The notes under the pieces are model-generated. The model searched no databases. It saw only the letters and a list, made by a program, of their open reading frames with translations, and was not told the origin of the DNA. DNA of 64,000 nt. Source: a virus. Positions 34,536 through 42,205 of this stretch are shown here, one piece after another. The translations under genes and the position numbers were made by a program. The stretch spans positions 1 to 64,000 of IMG/VR virus record IMGVR_UViG_3300010149_000016; one strand, 5' to 3'. How positions within the stretch are numbered: position 1 is the first letter of the stretch; the number at the start of each line of letters is the position of its first letter.

Positions 34536-35558
34536 ATGGCATCTTTAGCAGAAATCCGTGCAAAACTGCAGGCACAAGAAACAAAGGGCTCAAGCTCTAG
34601 CAGTAGCGGTGGCGATAACGCCATCTTCGCACACTGGAATATCCCAGAAGGCACATCAGCAACATTACGATTCCTTCCCGATGCAGACGAAAGCAATACG
34701 TTCTTTTGGAAAGAACGTCAAATGATTCGTTTACAATTTCCAGGTGTAAAAGGTCAAGACGAAAATAAACCAGTTACTGTACAAGTACCATGTGTAGAAA
34801 TGTGGGGAGAACAATGTCCAGTACATGCTGAAATTCGTCCTTGGTTTAAAGATCCTTCAATGGAAGATATGGGACGTAAGTATTGGAAAAAACGTTCATA
34901 CATTTTCCAAGGATTTGTAGCACAAAGCGATATGCAAGAAGACTCAGTACCTGAGAATCCTATCAGACGTTTTGTCATTTCACCTCAAATTTATAAAATT
35001 ATCAGTTCAGCACTTATGGATCCTGAATTCCAGGAAATTCCTACTGATTATGAAGCTGGTACAGACTTTAAGATTGTAAAATCTACTAAAGGTCAGTATG
35101 CAGACTATTCAACTTCTAATTGGGCTCGTAGAGAACGTGGACTAGATCAAGCAGAACGTGATGCAATTGCACAACACGGATTGTTTAATCTAAATGACTA
35201 TCTTCCTAAGAAGCCAAATGCAGAAGAGCTGAATGCAATTTTTGAAATGTTTGAAGCATCTGTAGATGGTCAATTGTATGATCCAGAACGTTTTGGTTCT
35301 TACTATCGTCCATATGGTGTAGACGCACCAGCAACAACAGGTGGAGCAACACCAGCTCCTGCTCCGGCACCAACGCCAACACCAGCACCAGCGGCTCCTG
35401 TAGCTCCTGTAGCTGAAGCGGCTCCGGTTGCTCCAGCACCAACGCCTACGCCAGCACCAGCACCAGAAATGGCAACTGCTGAAGCGGCTCCGGCACCAGC
35501 AGGTGATGCACCGAGTGCTCAAGACATTTTAGCGGCAATTAGAAACCGTAAACAATAA
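34536..35558 (+). CDS. gp32: Single-stranded DNA-binding protein gp32
   Basis: The 340-residue product has the gp32 core: 'SATLRFLPDADESNTFFWKE', the zinc-site region with Cys residues and a His in 'VQVPCVEMWGEQCPVH', 'WKKRSYIFQGFVAQSDM' and 'RRFVISPQIYKIISSALMDP'. The C-terminus is a long Pro/Ala linker (A-P-T-P-T-P-A-P repeats) ending with an acidic-to-basic helix (QDILAAIRNRKQ). In T4 the acidic C-terminus recruits replication proteins; here the linker is unusually Pro/Ala-rich. It binds ssDNA in replication and recombination. Confidence 0.93.
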   Translation: MASLAEIRAKLQAQETKGSSSSSSGGDNAIFAHWNIPEGTSATLRFLPDADESNTFFWKERQMIRLQFPGVKGQDENKPVTVQVPCVEMWGEQCPVHAEIRPWFKDPSMEDMGRKYWKKRSYIFQGFVAQSDMQEDSVPENPIRRFVISPQIYKIISSALMDPEFQEIPTDYEAGTDFKIVKSTKGQYADYSTSNWARRERGLDQAERDAIAQHGLFNLNDYLPKKPNAEELNAIFEMFEASVDGQLYDPERFGSYYRPYGVDAPATTGGATPAPAPAPTPTPAPAAPVAPVAEAAPVAPAPTPTPAPAPEMATAEAAPAPAGDAPSAQDILAAIRNRKQ

Positions 35559-35571
35559 GTAATATAAATTG

Positions 35572-35598
35572 AGTGAGGGTATCCTTAGAGCCCTCACT
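35572..35598 (+). other. Hairpin between gp32 and uvsX
   Basis: AGTGAGGG pairs with CCCTCACT around an 11-nt loop in the 63-base gap. It is not followed by a T-run (TATAAC), so it may be a weak terminator, a processing site or an mRNA-stability element. The uvsX AGAGGAG site lies just downstream. Confidence 0.6.
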
Positions 35599-35621
35599 TA
35601 TAACAGAGGAGAAAAAACATT

Positions 35622-36731
35622 ATGGCAAGACCATTTGACGTAAGTAAATTCCGTAAAAGTATTACTAAAAGTGTACCAGGGTTAAGTGTTGGTTTTAACG
35701 ATCCTGATACATGGATTAGTACGGGTAATTACACATTAAACAAACTTATTAGTAATGACTTCCACAAAGGAATTCCACTAGGTAAAGTTACAGTACTTGC
35801 AGGCGAATCAGGTGCAGGTAAAAGTTATATTGCGGCCGGCAATGTTGTAAAAGCGGCACAAGATCAAGGTATATTTGTTATCCTTATTGATAGTGAAAAT
35901 GCACTTGATGAGAAGTGGTTACATGCACTAGATGTTGATACTAGTGATGAGAAACTACTAAAACTAAACATGAGTATGATTGATGATGTTGCTAAAACAA
36001 TTAGTGACTTTATGAAAGATTACAAAACAGAGTATGCAGAAAAGAATCCTGAAGAACGTCCTAAGGTATTGTTCGTAGTTGACTCATTGGGTATGCTACT
36101 TACACCTACTGATGTTGATCAGTTTAGTAAGGGTGATTTAAAAGGTGATATGGGTCGTAAACCTAAAGCACTAACTGCACTAGTAAGAAACACAGTAAAC
36201 ATGTTTGGTAGTTACAATGTAGGTTTACTATGTACTAATCATACATATGCATCACAAGATATGTTTGACCCAGATGATAAAATCTCAGGTGGGCAAGGCT
36301 TTATCTATGCAAGTAGTATTGTTATTGCAATGCGTAAACTTAAACTAAAAGTAGATGCAGATGGAAATAAAACATCACAAGTACATGGTATTAGAGCGGC
36401 GTGTAAAGTAATGAAAACACGTTATTCAAAACCATTTGAAAGTGTGCAAGTTGAAATTCCATATGAAACAGGCATGAGTCCATATAGTGGACTAACAGAT
36501 TTCTTTGAAGCAAAGGGTGTTTTAAAGAAAACAGGTACACGTCTAGAGTATACAAGTCCTGTAACAGGTGAAGTTATCACACAATTCCGTAAAGTATGGG
36601 ATCGTAATGAAAATGATTCTTTAAAGTTAATTATGGATGAATGGGATAAACAGCCACAGGAAGTAAAAGACTCAGATGGTACTGATTTAATTGAAGAAGA
36701 CAACGTGGAGGTTGCTAATGAATCTAACTGA
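35622..36731 (+). CDS. uvsX: Recombinase UvsX (RecA-like)
   Basis: The 369-residue product has Walker A 'AGESGAGKSYIAA' (about residues 60-72), 'FVILIDSENALDEKW', Walker B 'PKVLFVVDSLGMLL' and 'NVGLLCTNHTYASQDMFDPD' followed by 'ISGGQGFIYASSIVIAM', as in T4 UvsX. It forms filaments on ssDNA for strand exchange and recombination-dependent replication. The C-terminus is acidic. AGAGGAG precedes the ATG, and the next gene begins within its last codons. Confidence 0.94.
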   Translation: MARPFDVSKFRKSITKSVPGLSVGFNDPDTWISTGNYTLNKLISNDFHKGIPLGKVTVLAGESGAGKSYIAAGNVVKAAQDQGIFVILIDSENALDEKWLHALDVDTSDEKLLKLNMSMIDDVAKTISDFMKDYKTEYAEKNPEERPKVLFVVDSLGMLLTPTDVDQFSKGDLKGDMGRKPKALTALVRNTVNMFGSYNVGLLCTNHTYASQDMFDPDDKISGGQGFIYASSIVIAMRKLKLKVDADGNKTSQVHGIRAACKVMKTRYSKPFESVQVEIPYETGMSPYSGLTDFFEAKGVLKKTGTRLEYTSPVTGEVITQFRKVWDRNENDSLKLIMDEWDKQPQEVKDSDGTDLIEEDNVEVANESN

Positions 36732-36984
36732 TGGAGATTTTGAGTTTGTTTTTAATATTTACGATGAAGCAACGGCTTTAATCAATGATAAAGATAAACC
36801 TGAATTTGCAACAAAAGTGATTGCGGCTCTGGTTGATCATGGATTTGATATTAAACCAGCAGTAAAAGAGATTGCTGATCATTGCGAATTCCTTAGTGAT
36901 GCAATTGATGAGTATCTCGAACTCGAAGAAGAAGATGAAGATATCTTTGGAGACTATAACGAAGACGACGAGGATGAATACTAA
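36718..36984 (+). CDS. Small acidic protein next to UvsX
   Basis: The ATG at 36718 (MNLTDGDFEFVFNIYDEA) follows a GTGGAGG site inside the uvsX 3' end. The 88-residue product has a helical domain and an extremely acidic tail (E-E-E-D-E-D-I-F-G-D-Y-N-E-D-D-E-D-E-Y). It overlaps uvsX by 14 bases and the next gene by 1, so it is made together with recombination proteins. The acidic tail could mimic DNA or bind a basic partner. No family recognised. Confidence 0.72.
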   Translation: MNLTDGDFEFVFNIYDEATALINDKDKPEFATKVIAALVDHGFDIKPAVKEIADHCEFLSDAIDEYLELEEEDEDIFGDYNEDDEDEY

Positions 36985-37442
36985 TGAGTATATGGTATCG
37001 TAAAGTTACCGCAAATCTTGGAGAGATAGTTACGGCTATCTCTCACTTTGAGAAAGAAATTGATCAAGCAAGATTCGAATGCAGTATGAAAGGCAATTTA
37101 GAAAAACAAAGTAGAGATATGCCTGGAATTGTTGAGCATAGATTTAACCAATTACAAGAAGTTGAAGCTATACTAGAATTTCTTAATACTGAGATGCGTA
37201 AGTTACGGTCCCAAACATTTCGTAAATTTTTAGAAAACTACAATAAAGCACTTAGTTCACGTGACGCTGACAAATATGTTGATGGTGAACAAAATGTAGT
37301 TGATTTACAATATCTAATAAATGACTTTAGTTTAGTTAGAAATAGGTATATTGGTATTATTAAAGCATTAGAAGCAAAGCAATTTCAGATTAATAATGTA
37401 GTAAAACTTAGAGCAGCAGGTTTAGAAGATATTTCTCTTTAA
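36984..37442 (+). CDS. Coiled-coil protein, possible UvsY-like mediator
   Basis: The 152-residue product is nearly all helical: 'IVTAISHFEKEIDQARFECS', 'RFNQLQEVEAILEFLNTEM' and a C-terminal 'RYIGIIKALEAKQFQINNVV' then 'KLRAAGLED'. The size, the position just downstream of uvsX and the C-terminal pattern ending in a short R-x-x-x-A-G resemble UvsY, which loads UvsX on gp32-coated DNA. Overall similarity to T4 UvsY is too low to be sure by eye. A generic coiled-coil protein is the alternative. Confidence 0.55.
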   Translation: MSIWYRKVTANLGEIVTAISHFEKEIDQARFECSMKGNLEKQSRDMPGIVEHRFNQLQEVEAILEFLNTEMRKLRSQTFRKFLENYNKALSSRDADKYVDGEQNVVDLQYLINDFSLVRNRYIGIIKALEAKQFQINNVVKLRAAGLEDISL

Positions 37443-37446
37443 AAGG

Positions 37447-37475
37447 TTGACAAGTAAGAAGTCTTACTGTATTAT
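37447..37475 (+). promoter_or_regulatory. Early promoter with AGTAAGA-TCTTACT dyad
   Basis: TTGACA (37447-37452), 17 nt, TATTAT (37470-37475). The spacer contains AGTAAGA-AG-TCTTACT (37453-37468), a near-perfect dyad between the -35 and -10 boxes. The same dyad recurs at 38657-38672. Confidence 0.85.
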
Positions 37476-37506
37476 ATAAGTATAATTATTAATTAGGAGA
37501 GCAATT

Positions 37507-38205
37507 ATGCCAAAAACACCCTGGCCAAGTATTACAATAGTTGATGTTATGTGTGCGGCTAAACAAGTACATGACACACAAGGTTTTGTTCGTAGTGGGC
37601 AAGGATACAAGGACCATACTGATCCAGATAATCCTATTGAAGTTGTTGACAATAAAACACGTATTATTGACATTATTGAAGATCCTAAAATGTTCTTTAC
37701 AGAACAACAAATTAGTGAGGCTAATGAGTTAATTTCACACATTAATGGCAAACTCATGATCAAAAAAATGACTAATAATCTTAACAATTTTGAATCTAAT
37801 GTGGTTAATGCATTATCTAATCCAAATGTTGACAAATTTGCAGTAAGTATTATTGCTAGTTTGCCACATAGTGTAAGTATTGATAAAAAACGTGAAGAAG
37901 TAGAAGATAAACTAAGCACGTTGAAGCACAGTAGCCAGTATTTTGGAGTAAAAGGTAAACGTTACGATATTAATGTAGATGTAATGGATGTTAAATTTAT
38001 ACAATCCAGTAATATTTACATGATTACTACAGTTTATGCTAAAAAAGATTTAGTTAAGTTTTGGTGGAGAGATCAGCCGGATATTAGCAACATTATTTCT
38101 AATAAAAGCATTAAAATACGTGGTACTGTTAACAAACATGAGCTATCAAAGTACACAAATGCTAAAGAAACAATGATTAACCGTGTTAAAATCCTTGAAA
38201 TATAA
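37507..38205 (+). CDS. Hypothetical early protein
   Basis: The 232-residue product (MPKTPWPSITIVDVMCAAKQ...) is soluble, mixed alpha/beta, with 'RIIDIIEDPKMFFTEQQISE' and a basic C-terminal part ('YAKKDLVKFWWRDQPD', 'SKYTNAKETMINRVKI'). It has its own dyad-bearing early promoter, an AGGAGA site and a terminator overlapping its stop codon, so it is a single-gene unit. Function unknown; early expression and the basic end suggest nucleic-acid or host-protein binding. Confidence 0.7.
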   Translation: MPKTPWPSITIVDVMCAAKQVHDTQGFVRSGQGYKDHTDPDNPIEVVDNKTRIIDIIEDPKMFFTEQQISEANELISHINGKLMIKKMTNNLNNFESNVVNALSNPNVDKFAVSIIASLPHSVSIDKKREEVEDKLSTLKHSSQYFGVKGKRYDINVDVMDVKFIQSSNIYMITTVYAKKDLVKFWWRDQPDISNIISNKSIKIRGTVNKHELSKYTNAKETMINRVKILEI

Positions 38206-38214
38206 GGGTTTTTT
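38190..38214 (+). terminator. Terminator overlapping the stop codon
   Basis: AATCCTT pairs with AAGGGTT (one G-T pair) around a 7-nt loop and runs into TTTTTT. The stop TAA (38203-38205) lies inside the loop/right arm. Confidence 0.75.
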
Positions 38215-38219
38215 AAAGG

Positions 38220-38248
38220 TTGACAAATTTAGCAAATTCCTATATATT
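38220..38248 (+). promoter_or_regulatory. Early promoter of the winged-helix gene
   Basis: TTGACA (38220-38225), 17 nt, TATATT (38243-38248). Its spacer has a different inverted repeat, AATTT-AGC-AAATT (38226-38238), so it may respond to another regulator, or be autoregulated. Confidence 0.75.
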
Positions 38249-38292
38249 AATATTAAGAATAACTAATAATAATAACAATAAAGGAGTTATAT

Positions 38293-38553
38293 ATGAGAAA
38301 AGCAAAAGCAGTAGGAACTAAGTTCTTTAAAGAAGGAACACAAAATCAAATAATCCTAGCTAAATTTTGGGGAACAGGTAAAACGTTTACTATGGATGTT
38401 CTAAGAGATAAATTTGACATTCAATCTCCAGGTGCAAGACTTTCAGAATTAAGAGCTGAAGGTTTCAACGTAAAAGGTACGGCTATTGAATCTGGTGTAC
38501 AAGGTAGACCAGCAGTAGAGTACACAATTGCTAAAAAAAGAGTAATTGCGTAA
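38293..38553 (+). CDS. Small winged-helix DNA-binding protein
   Basis: The 86-residue product has 'QIILAKFWGTGKTFTMDVLR' then 'DKFDIQSPGARLSELRAEGF' and a wing-like 'GVQGRPAVEYTIAKKRV'. This is the layout of small helix-turn-helix domains of the HTH_39/helix-55 type: a helix, a recognition-type helix with A-R-L-S-E-L-R, then a beta wing. It has an AAGGAG site and a hairpin after its stop. It lies between two promoters with a shared dyad operator, so it is the natural candidate regulator. Confidence 0.75.
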   Translation: MRKAKAVGTKFFKEGTQNQIILAKFWGTGKTFTMDVLRDKFDIQSPGARLSELRAEGFNVKGTAIESGVQGRPAVEYTIAKKRVIA

Positions 38554-38571
38554 TTAAGCACAAATATACAT

Positions 38572-38600
38572 ATTGGGCCCGTTTTCTTATTGGGCCCAAT
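38572..38600 (+). terminator. Hairpin after winged-helix gene
   Basis: ATTGGGCCC pairs with GGGCCCAAT, a 9-bp GC-rich stem with an 11-nt loop. The T-run is poor (TTCTATG), so it may be a weak terminator or a 3'-end protection hairpin. Confidence 0.65.
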
Positions 38601-38650
38601 TCTATGAATAACAGTTCAAAAAAAAAGTTAAAAAAGTTGGTGTATAGAGG

Positions 38651-38679
38651 TTGACAAGTAAGATGTCTTACTGTATACT
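38651..38679 (+). promoter_or_regulatory. Early promoter with AGTAAGA-TCTTACT dyad
   Basis: TTGACA (38651-38656), 17 nt, TATACT (38674-38679). The spacer carries AGTAAGA-TG-TCTTACT (38657-38672), identical in arms and register to the dyad at 37453-37468. Confidence 0.88.
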
Positions 38680-38712
38680 GTAAGTATAGTTAATAAAAAA
38701 CAGGAGTTATAA

Positions 38713-39582
38713 ATGGCTAATATGCAACTAAAACAAGCTCGTAAAAATACTAAAGGCGAGACTATTATTGAGGTCCTACCAAGTAAGGTAAAGGACAATC
38801 CAAAAGAAACTGACGAGATGATCATTGAACGTATGCGAGAGCGTTTTACCATCTTAGACGATATGACACAAGCATCAATTGATGGTGTTGTTAGAGGTAT
38901 GGTTGTAACAGGCCCTCCAGGTGTTGGTAAATCATTTGGTGTTGAACAAGTTCTAGAAAAGAATAATTTGTTTGATGCTATTGCAGGTAACAAATTACGT
39001 TATGAAGTTATTAAAGGTGCTTCTAGTGCAATTGGTTTGTATAAAGTACTTTACAATAACGCAGACAAAAATAGTGTTCTTGTATTAGATGATTGTGATA
39101 CAGTATTGTATGACGAAACATCACTTAACTTGCTTAAAGCGGCACTTGATTCATGTAAGAAACGTAAACTAAGTTGGAATACAGATAGTGCATTACTAAG
39201 ACGTGAAGGTATTCCAGATACTTTTGAATTCCAAGGTAGTGTTATCTTTATTACTAACCTTAAGTTTGATAATGTGCGTGGTAAAATTGCTGATCACTTA
39301 GCGGCTATTATGTCAAGATGTCATTACTTAGATCTTACAATGGATACAATGCGAGAAAAAGTTCTACGTTGTAAGCAGATTGTTGCAGATGGTATGCTTA
39401 ATGAATATCAGTTTACACAAGAAGAGCAAGATGATTTAATGGACTTCATGTGTGATAACAAAGAAAAAATGCGAGAAGTTAGTTTGCGTATGGTTACTAA
39501 ACTTGCAGATCTTAAAAAGAGCTTTGGTGCTGATAAGTGGAAACGAACTGCAGAAGTTACATGTATGCGAAGAGTTGCATAA
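38713..39582 (+). CDS. AAA+ ATPase
   Basis: The 289-residue product has Walker A 'GMVVTGPPGVGKSFGVEQVL' (about residues 62-81), Walker B 'NSVLVLDDCDTVLYDETSLN', sensor-1 'GSVIFITNLKFDN' and a C-terminal helical domain ('REVSLRMVTKLADLKKSF'). It belongs to the AAA+ class used for remodelling DNA or protein complexes. It is a single-gene early unit with promoter, AGGAG site and terminator. In T4-like marine phages its role is not established to my knowledge; a replication or transcription helper is likely. Confidence 0.85.
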   Translation: MANMQLKQARKNTKGETIIEVLPSKVKDNPKETDEMIIERMRERFTILDDMTQASIDGVVRGMVVTGPPGVGKSFGVEQVLEKNNLFDAIAGNKLRYEVIKGASSAIGLYKVLYNNADKNSVLVLDDCDTVLYDETSLNLLKAALDSCKKRKLSWNTDSALLRREGIPDTFEFQGSVIFITNLKFDNVRGKIADHLAAIMSRCHYLDLTMDTMREKVLRCKQIVADGMLNEYQFTQEEQDDLMDFMCDNKEKMREVSLRMVTKLADLKKSFGADKWKRTAEVTCMRRVA

Positions 39583-39598
39583 TAAAAATAAATTTTAG

Positions 39599-39623
39599 AA
39601 AAAAGCCCTTCGGGGCTTTTTTT
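39599..39623 (+). terminator. Rho-independent terminator with TTCG loop
   Basis: AAAAGCCC / GGGCTTTT stem around a TTCG tetraloop and then T-run, a textbook strong terminator after the AAA ATPase gene. Confidence 0.93.
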
Positions 39624-39626
39624 ATG

Positions 39627-39634
39627 GCTAAATA
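39627..39634 (+). promoter_or_regulatory. Late promoter GCTAAATA placed for a leaderless mRNA
   Basis: GCTAAATA directly follows the terminator T-run. Exactly 5 bases separate it from the ATG at 39640, which would put +1 on the A of the ATG. The same terminator-tail plus GCTAAATA string (22 identical bases) occurs at 1167-1188. Confidence 0.65.
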
Positions 39635-39639
39635 TTTAT

Positions 39640-39972
39640 ATGGAATTTATAATCAAAGCAATAGTAGGTGGACTAATAATAGCTGGTGTAGTGACTGCCG
39701 CAGAACGAGGTAATCCTACACTTGGTGCTCTTATATTGGGTATACCATTGGGCAGTATTATAAGCATATCATTTATGTACTATGGCGGAATTCAGCCAGA
39801 AGTGTTTGCACAATTAGCTAAAGAGACAGTTTACTTTGTTTTGGTTAGTCTAATATTTTTTCCTGTATTTGCATACCTAATTATGCATTATGGGTTTTGG
39901 ATATCAATGACAGTAGCTATTACAGTTACTATGACATGCTTATTTTTATTACTAAAATATCTAACATTATAA
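39640..39972 (+). CDS. Four-helix membrane protein
   Basis: The 110-residue, highly hydrophobic protein has four predicted membrane helices: about residues 4-22 (AIVGGLIIAGVVTAAERG edge), 29-47 (GALILGIPLGSIISISF), 62-82 (ETVYFVLVSLIFFPVFAYLI) and 86-108. The size and pattern resemble small bacterial DUF3147/GlpM-type proteins, which I recall only loosely. A holin-like role is conceivable. It has no Shine-Dalgarno and an abutting late promoter, so it is probably translated from a leaderless late mRNA. Confidence 0.7.
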   Translation: MEFIIKAIVGGLIIAGVVTAAERGNPTLGALILGIPLGSIISISFMYYGGIQPEVFAQLAKETVYFVLVSLIFFPVFAYLIMHYGFWISMTVAITVTMTCLFLLLKYLTL

Positions 39973-39982
39973 AGGCTTTAGC

Positions 39983-40011
39983 TTGACTTTTAGGTTAACC
40001 TATAGTATTAT
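39983..40011 (+). promoter_or_regulatory. Promoter of uvsW with palindromic spacer, leaderless layout
   Basis: TTGACT (39983-39988), 17 nt, TATTAT (40006-40011), then exactly 6 bases to ATG 40018. The spacer contains TAGGTTAACCTA (39991-40002), a perfect 12-bp palindrome. Expected +1 is the A of the ATG; no ribosome site is present. Confidence 0.82.
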
Positions 40012-40017
40012 ACTACT

Positions 40018-41469
40018 ATGAAATGCAAAATTGTTTTAAAAGATGAAGTTAATTGTAAGATTGAAGGTCTTGATGTTAACACTCGTAGAAAATGTGAAAA
40101 AGAATTAAAGTTCTTTTTACCTTATGCCTATCATGTACCAGCTTATAAGTTAGGAAGATGGGATGGATGTCAGAGTTATTTTACAGTAGGTGGTGTAACA
40201 TATATTAACTTACTTGATAGAGTACTTCCGGTTATTATGGATAATGGGTATGAAATACAAGTAGATGATTTAAGAAGCAAATTTGATTTCAGTTTTCCTG
40301 TCGTAGATGAAACAACATTTCAGCATAAAGTTTGGCCTGAAAAACATCCGGTAGCAGGACAACCTATTACACTACGTGATTATCAGATAGAAATTGTAAA
40401 CAAGTTTTTAGAAACACCACATTGTTTACAAGAAATTGCAACAGGTGCAGGTAAAACATTAATTACAGCCGCACTTAGTGAACGTGTAGAAAAATATGGA
40501 AGATCAATTGTAATTGTACCTAATAAAGATTTAGTACGTCAAACATTTGATGATTATAACAATTTAGGACTTGACGTTGGAGTTTATTTTGGCGACAAAA
40601 AAGAATTAGGAAAAACCCATACTATTTGTACATGGCAAAGTTTAAATAGCATCAAAAAAAGATTTAGAGAAGGCGAAAGCGATTTAAGTTTAGCAGATTT
40701 TGCAGAAGATGTAGTATGTGTAATAGTAGACGAAGTACATCAAGCTAAGGCAGATGTATTAAAAGAATTATTAACTAAAGAGTTTGCAAACATTCCACTT
40801 CGTTGGGGATTAACTGGTACAATACCAAAAGCAGATCATGAGAAAGTTAGTTTACAAGCATGTTTAGGTGATGTAACTAATAAACTTAGTGCAAGCGAAT
40901 TACAAGACATGGATGTACTTAGTCAGTGTCATGTTAATGTTGTACAAATGAAAGAGTTTGCAGAATATAATAATTATCAAAGTGAGTTAACATATTTAAC
41001 TACAGACAAAGAACGTATGAAATATATTAGTGGACTGATTGATAAAATTTCACAATCAGGAAATACATTAGTATTAGTAGATAGAATTAAAGCAGGTGGA
41101 TTAATTTGCGATAATTTGCCACATGCTAATTTTGTTAGTGGAGAAATGAAAACTAATGATCGTAAAGATCATTATGATGATATTAATGAAGGCACAAATC
41201 AAATTGTTGTTGCAACATATGGTGTTGCGGCAGTAGGAATTAATATTCCACGTATTTTTAATTTAGTACTAATAGAGCCAGGTAAGAGTTTTGTTAGAGT
41301 TATTCAGAGTATTGGGCGTGGAATCAGGAAAGCAGAAGATAAAGATAACGTCCAAATATGGGATCTAACCAGTACGGCAAAATTCAGTAAGAAACACTTA
41401 ACAGAGCGTAAGAAGTTTTACAAAGAAGCAAATTATCCATTCAGCATTGAAAAAGTTGATTGGCAATAG
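40018..41469 (+). CDS. uvsW: DNA/RNA helicase UvsW
   Basis: The 483-residue SF2 helicase has motif I 'EIATGAGKTLITAALSE' (about residues 139-155), motif II 'VVCVIVDEVHQAKAD' (D-E-V-H), motif III 'WGLTGTIPKA', motif V 'VVATYGVAAVGINIPR' and motif VI 'RVIQSIGRGIRKAED'. The N-terminal ~110 residues form the T4 UvsW-type DNA-binding domain ('LPYAYHVPAYKLGRWDG'). It unwinds branched DNA and R-loops and switches replication modes. Its promoter abuts the start codon. Confidence 0.94.
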   Translation: MKCKIVLKDEVNCKIEGLDVNTRRKCEKELKFFLPYAYHVPAYKLGRWDGCQSYFTVGGVTYINLLDRVLPVIMDNGYEIQVDDLRSKFDFSFPVVDETTFQHKVWPEKHPVAGQPITLRDYQIEIVNKFLETPHCLQEIATGAGKTLITAALSERVEKYGRSIVIVPNKDLVRQTFDDYNNLGLDVGVYFGDKKELGKTHTICTWQSLNSIKKRFREGESDLSLADFAEDVVCVIVDEVHQAKADVLKELLTKEFANIPLRWGLTGTIPKADHEKVSLQACLGDVTNKLSASELQDMDVLSQCHVNVVQMKEFAEYNNYQSELTYLTTDKERMKYISGLIDKISQSGNTLVLVDRIKAGGLICDNLPHANFVSGEMKTNDRKDHYDDINEGTNQIVVATYGVAAVGINIPRIFNLVLIEPGKSFVRVIQSIGRGIRKAEDKDNVQIWDLTSTAKFSKKHLTERKKFYKEANYPFSIEKVDWQ

Positions 41470-41478
41470 GAAATAATA

Positions 41479-41979
41479 ATGAAAATTTTAACAGTTGAAA
41501 ATAAGACGTATGAACTAGATGACATACCAGATACAATAGATGATTTAAGATACAGTATATTAGATTACAGTAATCCAGGTTTTATTGATTACTACTTTAT
41601 TCCACTAGTGTTTTTAGAAAGTTTTTATGCACCAGCGGCAGTACTTAAAATTGGTGAATATCAAATAACAATGCCATTAGATTGGAGTGTTGTAATATGC
41701 GATCCTACTGTAGGCGACCCAGAAGTAGTAAGTTTAATGAGCTTAAATGATAGAGGTTTTAGTGTATTTGCATTTAATCCAATTACAGGATTTACACCTA
41801 AATATTTAGATGTTAGTATTACTAATATATACACAGACGTAAAATGGTACGCACCTAAATTAAAGTTTGGACATTTATTAAATGTTCCATTGCATGATGG
41901 AGAAAACCCTCCATGTGTATTATTTGTAAAAGAATCAAACAAGCTACCTGAGGTACTTGACATAAGCGAGCTTTGGTAA
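41479..41979 (+). CDS. Hypothetical protein
   Basis: The 166-residue product (MKILTVENKTYELDDIPDTI...) is beta-rich and acidic with no cysteine pair or catalytic motif; blocks include 'PLDWSVVICDPTVGDPEVVS' and 'LLNVPLHDGENPPCVLFVKE'. AGGAAATAAT precedes the ATG, 9 bases after uvsW. A sigma70-like promoter lies across its 3' end. I recall similar proteins beside UvsW-region genes of cyanophages but no function. Confidence 0.68.
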   Translation: MKILTVENKTYELDDIPDTIDDLRYSILDYSNPGFIDYYFIPLVFLESFYAPAAVLKIGEYQITMPLDWSVVICDPTVGDPEVVSLMSLNDRGFSVFAFNPITGFTPKYLDVSITNIYTDVKWYAPKLKFGHLLNVPLHDGENPPCVLFVKESNKLPEVLDISELW

Positions 41980-41985
41980 TATAAT
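41957..41985 (+). promoter_or_regulatory. Consensus sigma70 promoter across a gene junction
   Basis: TTGACA (41957-41962), 17 nt, TATAAT (41980-41985): both hexamers are perfect. The -10 box overlaps the ATG at 41984, so transcripts would begin inside that small gene and serve the genes from 42195 on. It lies partly in coding sequence, so chance is possible. Confidence 0.6.
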
Positions 41986-42205
41986 GAAAACAAGAATACA
42001 TGTTAATCAGCACATAATTAAACGTAATGCAAAGTCTGGCGATAGAGAGCCAGTACTAACATGTAAAACATCTAAGAGTAATAACTATGCACATGAAGTA
42101 ATTATTAAAGGTGATTCTAAAGTTATATACAGTCCAGATAAGCCATTATCATGTGGTGCAAAAGTTTGGATAGAAACAGAAGGAGAAGTTATAATTGTCA
42201 AATAA
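41984..42205 (+). CDS. Small conserved phage protein
   Basis: The 73-residue product (MKTRIHVNQHIIKRNAKSGD...) ends 'PLSCGAKVWIETEGEVIIVK'. I recall closely similar small proteins, with I-H-V-N-Q-H at the start and C-G-A-K-V-W-I-E-T-E at the end, as widespread conserved hypotheticals in cyanophages. It is basic, beta-type and probably DNA- or RNA-associated, which is a guess. There is no strong ribosome site. The next gene starts at a TTG within its last codons. Confidence 0.75.
   Translation: MKTRIHVNQHIIKRNAKSGDREPVLTCKTSKSNNYAHEVIIKGDSKVIYSPDKPLSCGAKVWIETEGEVIIVK

Noticed and set aside
35190-35522. Long minus-strand frames opposite the gp32 C-terminus
   Set aside because: Shadows of the Pro/Ala linker (Trp/Cys/Arg-rich reverse translation) with no start signals.
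37651-37860. TTGACA-like boxes inside the gene at 37507
   Set aside because: No -10 box at 16-18 bases; spacings of 11-13 only.
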